Counted from the stretch's first letter, positions 34,269 to 43,571 are shown. The stretch is DNA of 64,000 bases from JANNBN01 sp031385545 (GCA_031385545.1 JANNBN010000121.1:1-64000), one strand, 5' to 3'. The notes: generated by a model not told the origin, from the sequence alone. A program made the numbers and translations.

Positions 34269-35794
34269 GACACGCCGAGCCTGGCGATGGTGTGGGTGTC
34301 ATAGGCGACCGCGATGTTCTTCGTTTCCATGAAGAACTCGAACGAATGCTCCGGCCCTCCGTCGCGCCCGATGCCGCTGCGCTTGGACCCGCCGAACGGG
34401 GTCGGCAAATGGCGCACGTTCTGGCTGTTGACCCACACCATTCCGACCTCAAGGTCACGCGCGACGCGGTGCGCGCGTCCGGTGTCGCCGGTCCACAGAT
34501 AGCCGGCCAAGCCGTACTCGGTGTCGTTGGCGAGACGAACGGCATCAGCCTCGTCGTCGAACGCGATGACCGTCAGCGCCGGACCGAAAATCTCCTCACG
34601 TGCGATACGCATCGTGTTGTCGGCCCCCACGAACAGGACCGGGTTCACGAAGCACGACGCCGGGTCGGTCGGCGTTCGTCCGCCGACGACGACCTCGGCC
34701 CCCTCCTGCGCAGCCAGCGCCACGTACTCACGAACCTTGGCCGCGTGGCGAAGGTGGATCATCGGACCAATCTCGGTTGACGGATCAAGCGGGTGCCCAA
34801 CAGGCAGGTTGCGCACACGGTCGGCGAGTTTGGCCACGAACGCATCATGCACCGCGCGGTGAACCAACAGCCGGCTCGACGACGTGCACCGTTCGCCGTT
34901 GAGGCTGTAGATCATGAACACAACGGCGTCGAGCGCACGGGCCAGGTCAGCGTCATCGAACACAATGACCGGGTTCTTACCCCCCAGTTCGAAGTGCAGC
35001 CGTTTCAGGGTGTCGCTCCCCTGCCGCTGGATCATGGAGCCTGTGGCCGATTCACCGACGAACGCAATTGCCTTCACCGCCGGGTGCTCGGTGAGCGAGC
35101 GACCGGCGGTCTCGCCGAGACCGTGCACCACGTTGAGCACCCCGGGCGGGAGACCTGCTTCAAGGGCCATCTCGGCAAGCAGCGAGGCCGTGCACGGACT
35201 CCACTCAGCAGGTTTGTGCACCACCGTGCATCCGGCAGCGAGCGCGGGAGCAATCTTCCACGTGGACAGCATGAATGGCGTGTTCCATGGGGTGATGACA
35301 CCGACCGGCCCGATGGCGCGGCGCATCGAGTAGTTCACATGGTCACGGTCCGGCATCGAACGACCATCGGCCGCCGATGGCGCATGATCGGCGAAGAAGC
35401 GGAAGTTCTCCGCGCCACGCAGCGCAGCAGCACCCATGAAACGGATCGCCTGGCCGGTGTCCATGCACTCCACGACCGCAATGTCGTCAGCACGCGCTTC
35501 GATGATGTCGGCGAGACGATGCAGCAACCGACGCCGTTCAGCGCCTGGCCGGTCCGCCCATTCGGCGAATGCATCGTCGGCCGCGTTTACGGCGTCAGCG
35601 ATGTCGTCCGCGCCGCCGGCCGCAACGGTGCCGAGCAACGAGCCGTCGACGGGGGTACGGTTCTCGAACGTTGCGCCGCTGCGGCTGAACCGTGACTCGC
35701 CGTTGATGAAATGCCCCAGAGTCACGTCGGAGAATCGTCGCATCTTCGCCTGTGCAAGCGCAGTGAGAGCCTCAAAGGTTGCGTTGGTTGCCAT
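34265..35794 (-). CDS. hpaE: 5-carboxymethyl-2-hydroxymuconate semialdehyde dehydrogenase (HpaE-like)
   Basis: The 509-residue aldehyde dehydrogenase closely resembles HpaE: GPVGVITPWNTPFMLSTWKIAPALAAG (cofactor-binding), FELGGKNPVIVFDDADL (general base Glu about 268) and YSLNGERCTSSSRLL (catalytic Cys about 303), plus PFGGSKRSGIGRDGG near the end. It would oxidise the semialdehyde product of ring cleavage with NAD. The start at 35794 has a GGAG just upstream; the open frame above it belongs to the isomerase gene in another frame. Confidence 0.85.
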   Translation of the reverse strand: MATNATFEALTALAQAKMRRFSDVTLGHFINGESRFSRSGATFENRTPVDGSLLGTVAAGGADDIADAVNAADDAFAEWADRPGAERRRLLHRLADIIEARADDIAVVECMDTGQAIRFMGAAALRGAENFRFFADHAPSAADGRSMPDRDHVNYSMRRAIGPVGVITPWNTPFMLSTWKIAPALAAGCTVVHKPAEWSPCTASLLAEMALEAGLPPGVLNVVHGLGETAGRSLTEHPAVKAIAFVGESATGSMIQRQGSDTLKRLHFELGGKNPVIVFDDADLARALDAVVFMIYSLNGERCTSSSRLLVHRAVHDAFVAKLADRVRNLPVGHPLDPSTEIGPMIHLRHAAKVREYVALAAQEGAEVVVGGRTPTDPASCFVNPVLFVGADNTMRIAREEIFGPALTVIAFDDEADAVRLANDTEYGLAGYLWTGDTGRAHRVARDLEVGMVWVNSQNVRHLPTPFGGSKRSGIGRDGGPEHSFEFFMETKNIAVAYDTHTIARLGVS

Positions 35795-36215
35795 TGTCAC
35801 TCCGTGGGGATCGCCCGTGCGAGTCGTTGGTTGATGCGCGTTCTTTGATGCGCGTTCGTAGGTTGTTCGTATTGATGCGCCGCGTCTCGTCGATTTCCTG
35901 AAACTCGACGCTGAGCATTGCGTTGTCGGCAGCCGTTCCGAGAACCGCTTCGAGCGCCTCCATGAGGGCCTCGAGGAACAGACGCTGTTGGTCGGCAGTT
36001 CTGCCCGGGCCGAGCCGGGCGAGGACGGACACGAAGATGTTGCCAGGATCACCGTCACCGACGAGGTAGATCTCGCGCGGTTCAGCTCGTGTGCGGAGGG
36101 CGTCGGGTGGAGCGATACCGGTTTGCAGCGCGGCGGCATGCAATGCGGCGACAACCGACAACGGGTCAACCACGTCAGCCAGGTTTGCGGAGTACTCGAC
36201 GGTCACGTGAGGCAT
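35772..36215 (-). CDS. hpaF: 5-carboxymethyl-2-hydroxymuconate isomerase (HpaF-like)
   Basis: The 147-residue protein belongs to the tautomerase superfamily: Pro-2 at the mature N-terminus (MPHVTVEYSANLAD), the DALRTRAEPREIYLVGDGDPGNIFVSVLARLGPGRTADQQR block and IDETRRINTNNLRTR typical of HpaF/CHMI. It would isomerise the product of the dehydrogenase. It starts at 36215, begins the minus-strand operon and overlaps the dehydrogenase by 23 bases. The C-terminal tail (ASTNDSHGRSPRSDNGNQRNL) is an extension beyond the core. Confidence 0.83.
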   Translation of the reverse strand: MPHVTVEYSANLADVVDPLSVVAALHAAALQTGIAPPDALRTRAEPREIYLVGDGDPGNIFVSVLARLGPGRTADQQRLFLEALMEALEAVLGTAADNAMLSVEFQEIDETRRINTNNLRTRIKERASTNDSHGRSPRSDNGNQRNL

Positions 36216-36230
36216 TGCGCAACAAGTGTC

Positions 36231-36240
36231 TAACATGTTA
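36231..36240. promoter_or_regulatory. Palindrome TAACATGTTA in the divergent hpa promoter
   Basis: A perfect 10-bp palindrome lies in the 39-bp gap between the hpaF and hydrolase genes, followed by TATCTATTCT. With an HpaR-like MarR gene at 37120, it is a natural operator controlling both directions. Confidence 0.6.
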
Positions 36241-36254
36241 TCTATTCTGGCAAG

Positions 36255-37112
36255 ATGAAACTTCTGAGCTTCTCGGTTGACGGGCAGTCGTCGTTCGGCG
36301 CGATTGCGGCTGACGGCGGCATCGTCGACCTCGGCCGCCGCCTCGGGGATGGCACCGATCTTGACGGTGCGGTCGCCCACGGGCGCCTCGACGAACTCTC
36401 GCAACTGGCATCGTCCGTGGTCGCTGACCACTCGTTGGATTCGATCAGGTTCGAGCTTCCCATCCGCCGGCCGGGCAAGATCTTCTGCATCGGCGTCAAC
36501 TACGGCGGCCGGAACGCCGAATATGTCGACGGGAGCGAAGCGCCCGTTCACCCCAGCGTGTTCGTCCGGTTCGCGTCGTCGTTCATCGGCCATGGGCACT
36601 CGCTTGTTCGTCCTCCAGAGTCCTTCGAATTGGACTACGAGGGCGAGATAGTGGCCGTCATCGGCAAACGGGGACGTCGCATCAAACGCGGCGACGCGCG
36701 GTCACACATCGCAGGCCTGACCCTCGGCAACGAAGGCACCATCCGCGACTGGGTCCGCCACGGCAAGTTCAACGTCACACAGGGCAAGAACTGGGACGGT
36801 TCCGGCGCCATCGGCCCGTGGATTCTGCCTACGAGCGAAGTCGGGCCGTTCGACGCGCTGGAGGTCACGACCACCGTGAACGGAGAGGTCCGCCAGCACG
36901 ACTCCGTCTCGTCCATGGCGTTTCCCATCGAGGTGCAGGTCGAGTACCTGTCGACGTTCTGCACGTTGGAACCCGGGGACCTGATCTTCACAGGCACGCC
37001 GACCGGATCGGGCGCCCGCATGCACCCGCCGCAGTTTCTCGAACCAGGAGACCTCGTCGAGGTCACCGTGCCAGGAATCGGGACGCTCAGCAACGGCGTG
37101 CAGGACGAGTAG
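36255..37112 (+). CDS. Fumarylacetoacetate-hydrolase-family protein (HpaG-like decarboxylase/isomerase)
   Basis: The 285-residue protein is a single FAH domain (HpaG of enterobacteria is a tandem of two). Motifs: FCIGVNYGGRNAEYV, LDYEGEIVAVIGKRGRRIKRGDA (metal-binding Glu), GLTLGNEGTIRDWVRHGKFN and DLIFTGTPTGSGARMHPPQFLEPGD (the GTPxG motif). It is divergent from the hpaF operon and 7 bases from the MarR gene. The most likely role is decarboxylation or hydrolysis of a 2-oxo acid produced in the pathway. Confidence 0.82.
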   Translation: MKLLSFSVDGQSSFGAIAADGGIVDLGRRLGDGTDLDGAVAHGRLDELSQLASSVVADHSLDSIRFELPIRRPGKIFCIGVNYGGRNAEYVDGSEAPVHPSVFVRFASSFIGHGHSLVRPPESFELDYEGEIVAVIGKRGRRIKRGDARSHIAGLTLGNEGTIRDWVRHGKFNVTQGKNWDGSGAIGPWILPTSEVGPFDALEVTTTVNGEVRQHDSVSSMAFPIEVQVEYLSTFCTLEPGDLIFTGTPTGSGARMHPPQFLEPGDLVEVTVPGIGTLSNGVQDE

Positions 37113-37119
37113 CTACATC

Positions 37120-37599
37120 ATGCGAGCCCAGCAGCCGAGAACACACCAATCAGCTAGCCCAGCACTGCGCGACTTTCAGCACTCCTTGCCGATGACGCTG
37201 CTGCGCGCCAGGGAATCGGTGATGCGCCAGTTCCGCCCGATCCTTGCGGAACACGGCTTGACCGAGCAGCAATGGCGAGTACTACGCGCACTGACGGACT
37301 TCGGCGGACCGTTGTCGGCGGGTGACCTCGCGGAGCGCACCCTGCTCCTCGGGCCAAGCCTGTCTCGCATGCTGCGGGGCATGGAGGAATCCGGGCTGCT
37401 GCTTCGGATTACGGACCCGACAGACGCACGGTCATCGTTGGCAAGTCTGACCCGCAAGGCGAATCGGCTCGTCGCCAAGATCGGGCCGCTGAGCGAGGCG
37501 CGCTACCGATGGATCGCCGAACAGGTCGGTCCTGAACGGCTCGACGAGTTGGTCAACCTGCTCCACCTCGTCGCCGCCCTTGAAGGCGATCCGTCCTGA
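37120..37599 (+). CDS. hpaR: MarR-family regulator, HpaR-like
   Basis: The 159-residue protein has the HpaR arrangement: PMTLLRARESVMRQFRPILAEHGLTEQQWRVLRAL, then the winged helix (LSAGDLAERTLLLGPSLSRMLRGMEESGLLLRITDPTDARSSLASLTRKA). HpaR represses homoprotocatechuate degradation genes, and the gene sits directly in such a cluster. The palindrome at 36231 is the likely site. ATG 37120 is the first in-frame start and may not be the real one; residues 1-20 are poorly conserved in the family. Confidence 0.78.
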   Translation: MRAQQPRTHQSASPALRDFQHSLPMTLLRARESVMRQFRPILAEHGLTEQQWRVLRALTDFGGPLSAGDLAERTLLLGPSLSRMLRGMEESGLLLRITDPTDARSSLASLTRKANRLVAKIGPLSEARYRWIAEQVGPERLDELVNLLHLVAALEGDPS

Positions 37600-37637
37600 A
37601 CTCCCTGCCGACCGGCCCCCCGACCCGGTTGAGCCAC

Positions 37638-39212
37638 CTATGGACGGAACGTCCAGGCCATCGTCCCCGGCTTGCGCATTGGCGCCACCAAGTCGGCCCA
37701 CCTGCACAGAACGGCCCGAGTGTCACGCGGGTCGATGACTTCGTCCATCTCGAACGCTTCGGCCGACCGGAACGGGCTGCGGAATCGGTTGAGCCGTATC
37801 CGAATCGTTTCGATCTCTGCGCTCAGTGCATCGCCGGCCAAACCGTTCAGCTCTTGGCGGTAAGCCACTTCCAACCCACCTTCGATCGGCAGCGAACCCC
37901 AGTCGCCGGACGGCCAGGAATAGCGGAAGTGAGTCTTCCCCGGGATCTTGTTGGCCGCGCCAGCCACACCGAATGCTTTGCGGATCACCACACTGCAGAA
38001 AGGGCTGGTGGACTGACCGAGTGCCGCAAACGCAGCGGATCCGAAGCGGATGGTGGCGGCCTCTTCGGACTGCTTGCCGATGAGGAAACCGGGGCAATCC
38101 TCGAGGTGAATCAGCGGAAGATGGAACGTGGATGCAAGGTCGATGAACCGGGTGATTTTGCGCGACGCGTCGGCGGTCCATGCGCCTCCGTAGATATACG
38201 GGTCTTCGGCAAAGATGGCCACGGGCCATCCGTCCAAGCGGGCGAAGCCGGTGACGATCGACTTGCCCCAGCCACGACCAATTTCGAAGAACGTGCTGGC
38301 ACCGTCAACCTGATCGACGACCGAGTTCACGATCGTGCGCATCTTGTAGACCTTGCGCGCGTCTCGCGGCACGATGGAGGCAAGCGCGTCGTCGCGGCGA
38401 GCGCTGCTGTCGGTTGCTTCGCTGCGAGGAGGCAATTCGTTGACGTTGCTCGGCAGGTAGCTCAGAAACTTGCGAGCCATCGCAAATGCTTCTGCTTCAG
38501 ATTTGGCGACGTCGTCGATCGCCCCGTTCGATGTGTGGATTCGAGCGTGGCCGAGTTCTTCCTTGCTGACATCGCCCAGGGATGCTTGGTCCACCAAGGT
38601 AGGCCCCGCGATCATCATTTGCGCAGTGTCTGCAACAATCACTGAGTAATGGCTGGTGGCGATCCGTGCCGCACCCATTCCAGCGACGGAGCCGAGGGCC
38701 AGTGCGACCGACGGGGCCACGCCAAGGTGGTTCAGCACCATCTCGTAACCGTTGAGCGCCGGGATAAGTGTGCGGCCCTTGATCTCGATCGATTTGACCG
38801 ACCCACCTCCGCCCATGCCGTCCACCAGCCGGACATGCGGGAGCTGAAGCTCGATCGCAATCTGTTCGGCGAAATCCCGTTTGGCCGGAATCGTCGCTTC
38901 GTTCGACCCACCGCGAACGGTGAAGTCGTCACCGGACACGATCACGGGCCGACCGTCGACCTCGGCAACACCCATCACCACGTTGGTCGGCGAAAAGCCG
39001 ATCAGGTTGCCTTCGTCGTCGTAGGTGCCGACGCCGGAAACCGATCCGACTTCGGCGAACGAGCCCGCGTCGCAAAACGCCTCGAACCGCTCGCGCACGG
39101 TCAACTTGCCTGCCGCCTTCTGGCGTGCCACACGCTCGGCACCGCCCATCTGTGCTGCCAGCGCCTTTCGGTGCGCCAACTCGTCGATCTCAGGCTGCCA
39201 AACGTGGGTCAT
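37638..39212 (-). CDS. Acyl-CoA carboxylase carboxyltransferase (beta) subunit-like
   Basis: The 524-residue protein has both crotonase-like carboxyltransferase halves: VRERFEAFCDAGSFAEVGS, VRGGSNEATIPAKRDFAEQIAIELQLPHVRLVDGMGGGG, SVAGMGAARIATSHYSVIVADTAQMMIAGP (N-half) and WPVAIFAEDPYIYGGAWTADASRKITRFIDLASTFHLPLIHLEDCPGFLIG, QSTSPFCSVVIRKAFGVAGAANK (C-half). It resembles PccB/AccD. No biotin-carboxylase partner is encoded nearby, so the acyl-CoA and partner are unknown. It lies between two aromatic-degradation clusters. Confidence 0.87.
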   Translation of the reverse strand: MTHVWQPEIDELAHRKALAAQMGGAERVARQKAAGKLTVRERFEAFCDAGSFAEVGSVSGVGTYDDEGNLIGFSPTNVVMGVAEVDGRPVIVSGDDFTVRGGSNEATIPAKRDFAEQIAIELQLPHVRLVDGMGGGGSVKSIEIKGRTLIPALNGYEMVLNHLGVAPSVALALGSVAGMGAARIATSHYSVIVADTAQMMIAGPTLVDQASLGDVSKEELGHARIHTSNGAIDDVAKSEAEAFAMARKFLSYLPSNVNELPPRSEATDSSARRDDALASIVPRDARKVYKMRTIVNSVVDQVDGASTFFEIGRGWGKSIVTGFARLDGWPVAIFAEDPYIYGGAWTADASRKITRFIDLASTFHLPLIHLEDCPGFLIGKQSEEAATIRFGSAAFAALGQSTSPFCSVVIRKAFGVAGAANKIPGKTHFRYSWPSGDWGSLPIEGGLEVAYRQELNGLAGDALSAEIETIRIRLNRFRSPFRSAEAFEMDEVIDPRDTRAVLCRWADLVAPMRKPGTMAWTFRP

Positions 39213-39295
39213 GGCGAGGAGTATGCCCGCAAGAAGTCACTTGCACCCAGCCGGACCGGAGCGACTGACGCAGTGCTTCGGAACGCTCCCTGCAG

Positions 39296-40447
39296 TCAGT
39301 GGCCGGCCGGCTCCAAACGCGACGTATCGATCCCGTAGAGCTGTGCAGCGTTCTCGGACAGGATGGCACGCGTCTGCTCGGGCGACAGCTGTTCGGTTTG
39401 CTGCGCAAGCAGCTCTTGGGACCACGGCCAGGTCGAGTCGCTGTGCGGGAAGTCGTTGGCCCACATCAGGTGCTTCCAATTCATGTCGCCTGCGAATTTG
39501 AACGCCGTCCAATCGTCCTGGAACGTGACGTACACATTGTCGCGGAAATACTCGCTCGGGAGCTTCGACAGGTCCTGGCCCGCAGTCAGCCAGTAGCGGT
39601 GCCTGTTGTAGGCATGGTCCATGCGATACATGAAGTGCGGTACCCAGCCGGCGTCGGCTTCGACGCAGACAATCTTCAGCTTCGGATGCCGCTCGAAGAC
39701 ACCGCCCAGGACCAGCATTCCCAGGATGTCTTGGCACCCGCGGACTATGGACAGAAAGCTGTTCATCTTCGGGCCACGGGTGCGCTCGGCGCGTGTCGTG
39801 AGGATGTGAAAGCTGAGCGGGAGATCCAGCTCGATCGCCGCTTCCCAGAACTCGTCGTACGCCGGTGAGTCGTAGTCGGGTTCGTCGGCACCGCCTCGCC
39901 CGGGAACACCCGGCATCATCACACCACGCAGCCCAAGGTCCTTGATCGACTGCAGGTCGGCAATACCTTCCACTGGTGTGCGAATTGCGGTCTGGCCAAC
40001 CCCCAGCAGGCGGCCCGTGTCGTGCGAGCAGTACCGTGTGATCCATTGGTTGTAGGCCTGAAAGCAGGCGCGCTTATAATCTGCGTCTTGGTGGTTGCAG
40101 AGCACCATCCCCACCGTCGGATAGATCACTTCGGCCGACACCCCATCTGTCACTTGGTCGGCCACGCGGGCAATGGGATCCCAACCGCCCCTGTGCAGTT
40201 CTTCGAACAGGCGACCGGTCTCGCGGATGTCCTTCGGGTCAAGTCCTGCAGCTGCCGCGGTCCCCAACGCCACGGGTTTGCGGAACCCGTCGATGTGGAA
40301 CACATCGCCAAGCACAGGATCACGCACAAGGCGGGGCGCCCGATCGAGAAACTCGGGTTCGATGAACGCCGTGTAGGTGTCAGCAGGCTCGGTCACGTGC
40401 GAGTCCGCCGAGATGATCGGAAAATCAAAGGCAGTCGGGGCCGTCAT
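39296..40447 (-). CDS. Amidohydrolase_2 family TIM-barrel hydrolase/decarboxylase
   Basis: The 383-residue protein has IISADSHVTEP at the first strand (the D-x-H metal motif), FEAAIELDLPLSFHI-like central His and KHLMWANDFPHSDSTWPWSQELL (the final metal Asp). The C-terminal ARAILSENAAQLYGID is typical. The family includes decarboxylases (such as ACMSD-like) and hydrolases. The start at 40447 replaces a longer Pro-rich frame. The role is probably in aromatic catabolism by location; the substrate is unassigned. Confidence 0.8.
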   Translation of the reverse strand: MTAPTAFDFPIISADSHVTEPADTYTAFIEPEFLDRAPRLVRDPVLGDVFHIDGFRKPVALGTAAAAGLDPKDIRETGRLFEELHRGGWDPIARVADQVTDGVSAEVIYPTVGMVLCNHQDADYKRACFQAYNQWITRYCSHDTGRLLGVGQTAIRTPVEGIADLQSIKDLGLRGVMMPGVPGRGGADEPDYDSPAYDEFWEAAIELDLPLSFHILTTRAERTRGPKMNSFLSIVRGCQDILGMLVLGGVFERHPKLKIVCVEADAGWVPHFMYRMDHAYNRHRYWLTAGQDLSKLPSEYFRDNVYVTFQDDWTAFKFAGDMNWKHLMWANDFPHSDSTWPWSQELLAQQTEQLSPEQTRAILSENAAQLYGIDTSRLEPAGH

Positions 40448-40552
40448 TTCGGGTCTCCATTCGTGTGGGTCGAACGGAGACACCGGTGGGGCTGGCACGA
40501 GCGGCAAAGACAGTGTTGGTCCGACGAGCTCAACCTATGTCGCCGACGCGAG

Positions 40553-41425
40553 TCAAACGAAGTCGTACAGCCGCTGCGGGTTGTCGACCAGGATTGCATT
40601 CCTGGTCACTTCGTCCGGGACGAACGCGAACAGGTGGTCCAGCAGGTCACCGTCGTCCGGCATGTGGCGCACGTTGGGATGCGGCCAATCGGTGCCCCAC
40701 AGGATTCGGTCAGGAGCAGCCGCGACGAGTGCCTGCGCGTACGGCGTGACGTCGTCGTACGGCGGGGCACCATCGGCGGTGAGCCGCTCGGTGCCGGAAA
40801 TTTTGACCCAGCAACGCTCGTCGGTCATCAGAGACAGCAACTGCCCGAACGGTTCCTGGTCCACACCCTTCTTGGCATCGACCCGGGCCATGTGGTCGAT
40901 CACGTAGGGCGTGGGCATCGACTCAAGTAAGCCTGCATATGATGTGAGATCTTTCGCGTCGAAATGCAGCACGATGTGCCAGCCGAACTTCGCAACCCGC
41001 TCGACGATGCGCCAGTACACCGGCAGCTCGGGCGCACCGCCCAGATGTGCCACGAAATTGAACCGGGTGCCACGCACCCCGACCCCGTGGAGCGCAGCGA
41101 TGTCGCTGTCGGTGAAGGACTCATCGATCATTGCCACACCGGCGTACTTGCCGTTGCCGCGGACGATCGCATCGACCATGGCCGAGTTGTCGACACCGTG
41201 GCAGCTGGCCTGCACGAAAACCGCCCGGGAAAGACCGAGACGCTCCTGTAGCCGCTCGAACTCGTCAAGACCTGAGTCCGGGGGCGTGTACGAGCGGTCT
41301 TCGGAGTACGGGAAACGGTCGCCAGGCCCAAAGATGTGGCAATGCGCGTCGCACGCCAAAGGAGGCGGCGTGAACAGGCGGGGAGCGTGCGGGTTGGCGT
41401 GGGGCGGCGGGATTGTCGGTGTCAT
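40553..41425 (-). CDS. ligI: 2-pyrone-4,6-dicarboxylate hydrolase (LigI-like)
   Basis: The 290-residue amidohydrolase resembles LigI: CDAHCHIFGPGDRFPYSEDRSYTPPDS, FVQASCHGVDNSAMVDAI, VRGTRFNFVAHLGGAPEL, VKISGTERLTADGAPPYDDVTPYA and RILWGTDWPHPNVR. LigI opens the lactone PDC to 4-oxalomesaconate, a step of the protocatechuate 4,5-cleavage pathway. LigI differs from most amidohydrolases in lacking bound metal. Its stop is nine bases from the tautomerase gene; both belong to one minus-strand operon with LigC. Confidence 0.87.
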   Translation of the reverse strand: MTPTIPPPHANPHAPRLFTPPPLACDAHCHIFGPGDRFPYSEDRSYTPPDSGLDEFERLQERLGLSRAVFVQASCHGVDNSAMVDAIVRGNGKYAGVAMIDESFTDSDIAALHGVGVRGTRFNFVAHLGGAPELPVYWRIVERVAKFGWHIVLHFDAKDLTSYAGLLESMPTPYVIDHMARVDAKKGVDQEPFGQLLSLMTDERCWVKISGTERLTADGAPPYDDVTPYAQALVAAAPDRILWGTDWPHPNVRHMPDDGDLLDHLFAFVPDEVTRNAILVDNPQRLYDFV

Positions 41426-41433
41426 GTGCCTAT

Positions 41434-42528
41434 TCAGGTCCGGGGGAAGACGAAGCCGTCCATCAGCTTGCGTGCGGTGCGCAGGATGGCCGAACGTTTG
41501 GCGACGGCAGCACCATCGACGAACTCCACCACCACGGACGCGTCAAGGGTGCCGGTGGGATGCTCAACGGTGACGCGGCTGGGTAAGACATCTGCCCCGG
41601 AAGCATCGAAGACCGAAACGTCGGCTGCGGAGGTGCCAGGAATGACAGCCGCAGTCGCAACGCTCACCGCACCGAGTACGCCGATCGCATCATGGCAGCG
41701 GTGTGGGATAAACGTACGTGTACAGAGTGTTCCGCCATCGGATGGCCGGCTGACAAGGGTCATCTTCGGCACGGTGAGCTTGGTGACGTCGCCAAGGCCC
41801 ATCATCAGCCCGGCGGCGAGGCGGATGGATTCGACCTGCGCCAGCATCGCCGAGTTGGCTTCAAGCACCTCGCATGTCTCCCGGCCGGTCACGCCGACGT
41901 CGCTCGCTCGCAGAATGACGACGGGCATCCCGTTGTCGATACAGGTCACCTGCACGCCATCGATGGAGTCGACCACGTTGCCCGTTGGAAACAACGCTCC
42001 GCAGGTTGAACCGGCGGTGTCTGCGAACGCGAGCTCGATCGCCGCTGCGGTGCCGGGGACCCCGGCAATGAAACAGTCGCCCTCGTACACGGGCAGGCCA
42101 TTCATGATCGGAAACTGGGCCGTAGCCACGCCACCCGTGTTGAGCATCCGGATGCGAACCGCTGCCGTTGCGCCGTCGACGGTCACCAACCCGCGTTCGA
42201 CAGCGAACGGACCGACACCGGCCAGGAGGTTGCCGCAGTTCTGCTTGTCCGTCACGAGTGCTTCATCGACGCCAACCTGGAGAAACAGATAGTCCACGTC
42301 GGCGTCGCCGTCGGGCGACGCACTGACCACGGCGACCTTCGAGGTGAGGGGGTGTGCGCCACCGATACCATCGATCTGTCGCGGATCTGGAGACCCCATG
42401 ACCTCAAGCAACAGACGATCACGCATTGCGGTGTCAGTCGGCAGATCGGCAGCCAGGAAGTAGGCGCCTTTCGACGTGCCACCCCGCATCACCATGCACT
42501 GCACGCCCCTTGACACGGTGTTGCTCAC
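41434..42528 (-). CDS. 4-oxalomesaconate tautomerase (PrpF/GalD family)
   Basis: The 364-residue protein is a PrpF-family isomerase (diaminopimelate-epimerase fold) with CMVMRGGTSKGAYFLAADLP near the N-terminus and NCGNLLAGVGPFAVERGLV, DTAGSTCGALFPTGN (second conserved Cys). In aromatic pathways, GalD-type members tautomerise oxalomesaconate. It lies between LigI and LigC, where this step belongs. The start at GTG 42528 overlaps the LigC stop (GTGA). Confidence 0.83.
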   Translation of the reverse strand: MSNTVSRGVQCMVMRGGTSKGAYFLAADLPTDTAMRDRLLLEVMGSPDPRQIDGIGGAHPLTSKVAVVSASPDGDADVDYLFLQVGVDEALVTDKQNCGNLLAGVGPFAVERGLVTVDGATAAVRIRMLNTGGVATAQFPIMNGLPVYEGDCFIAGVPGTAAAIELAFADTAGSTCGALFPTGNVVDSIDGVQVTCIDNGMPVVILRASDVGVTGRETCEVLEANSAMLAQVESIRLAAGLMMGLGDVTKLTVPKMTLVSRPSDGGTLCTRTFIPHRCHDAIGVLGAVSVATAAVIPGTSAADVSVFDASGADVLPSRVTVEHPTGTLDASVVVEFVDGAAVAKRSAILRTARKLMDGFVFPRT

Positions 42529-43475
42529 TTCTCTGAAATGGACAGTGCAAGGCGGTCGATCGCCTGCATCGTCGGCAGACACTCGGCCACACTCGCCTTT
42601 GGTTCACGACCTTCCCGGATTGCAGCGACAAACTCGCGGTCCTGCAGCTCGATGCCATCGTTCGACACCGCAATGCCGCTGAGATCAACAGCGTTCTCGT
42701 AACCGTCGACGAGATCGTCGTACCGGGCAATGTAGGTGCCGTTGTCACAGATGTACCGGAAGAACGTGCCGAGCGGACCGGTGTTGTTGAACGACAGCGC
42801 GAGCGTGCAGAGCGCTCCAGATTTGGGTGCACGCAGAGCGACGGTCATATCCATCGCAATGCCGAGTTCCGGATGGATGGGGCCCTGTTGTGCCCACATC
42901 ACCTCTGGCTCTTCACCTGTCTGATAACGGAACAGGTCAACCGTGTGACACGAGTGGTGCCATAGGAGATGGTCGGTCCAGGTGCGCGGCTTGCCGAGTG
43001 CGTTCTTGTTCTCACGGCGGAAGAAGAACGTCTGCACCACCAGATGCTGCAATGCCAGGTGGCCGCTCACCACGCGGTTGTGCACGAACTGGTGCGAGGG
43101 GTTGAACCGACGTGTATGGCAAACCATCGCAGTCAGTCCAGTGCGTTCCTGCGCAGCAACGACCGCTTCAGCGTCAGCGAGCGAATCAGCCATGGGGATC
43201 TCGATCAGCACGTGCTTGCCGGCTTGCATTGCAGCAATCGCCTGTGATGCGTGCAGCTGGGTGGGCGTGGTGAGAACGACTGCGTCGACACCGGGCCGGT
43301 TCATTGCCTCAGCCAGGTCCACCGACCAGAACGGGATACCCCGCTGCGCCGCAACCTCTTGCGTATCGGTGGGGTTGCCGCCGGCGATGCTGACAACCTC
43401 GACGCCGCCGATGCGGGCGAGCCCATCGAGGTGCTTCTGCGCAATGGCGCCTTCACCGGCAATACAGATCTTCAC
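42525..43475 (-). CDS. ligC: 4-carboxy-2-hydroxymuconate-6-semialdehyde dehydrogenase (LigC-like)
   Basis: The 316-residue Gfo/Idh/MocA oxidoreductase has an N-terminal Rossmann motif KICIAGEGAIAQKHLDG, the canonical LIEIPMADS (E/DKP region) and FNPSHQFVH, TDHLLWHHSCHTVDLFRY. LigC oxidises the ring-opened semialdehyde with NADP(+), giving PDC. The start at GTG 43475 fits LigC length (about 315). The frame upstream is not coding. It is divergent from LigJ, with a twin operator-like motif between them. Confidence 0.87.
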   Translation of the reverse strand: MKICIAGEGAIAQKHLDGLARIGGVEVVSIAGGNPTDTQEVAAQRGIPFWSVDLAEAMNRPGVDAVVLTTPTQLHASQAIAAMQAGKHVLIEIPMADSLADAEAVVAAQERTGLTAMVCHTRRFNPSHQFVHNRVVSGHLALQHLVVQTFFFRRENKNALGKPRTWTDHLLWHHSCHTVDLFRYQTGEEPEVMWAQQGPIHPELGIAMDMTVALRAPKSGALCTLALSFNNTGPLGTFFRYICDNGTYIARYDDLVDGYENAVDLSGIAVSNDGIELQDREFVAAIREGREPKASVAECLPTMQAIDRLALSISEK

Positions 43476-43548
43476 TCGGTCTCCCCAGTCGTCCTGGAAC
43501 GATTGCTTGCAGCTATATCTTGTCGAAGATCGGAGTTCCTTCGAGCAG

Positions 43549-43571
43549 TTGTCGACAGTATTGTAAACAAT
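43549..43571. promoter_or_regulatory. Operator-like pair TTGTCGACA + TTGTAAACAA between ligC and ligJ
   Basis: TTGTCGACA (43549-43557) and TTGTAAACAA (43561-43570, inside the perfect ATTGTAAACAAT palindrome 43560-43571) sit side by side, 12 bp apart start to start, directly before the ligJ ATG. The motif recurs at 45382-45403. The shape TTGTnnACAA fits GntR/FCD regulators. Confidence 0.75.
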
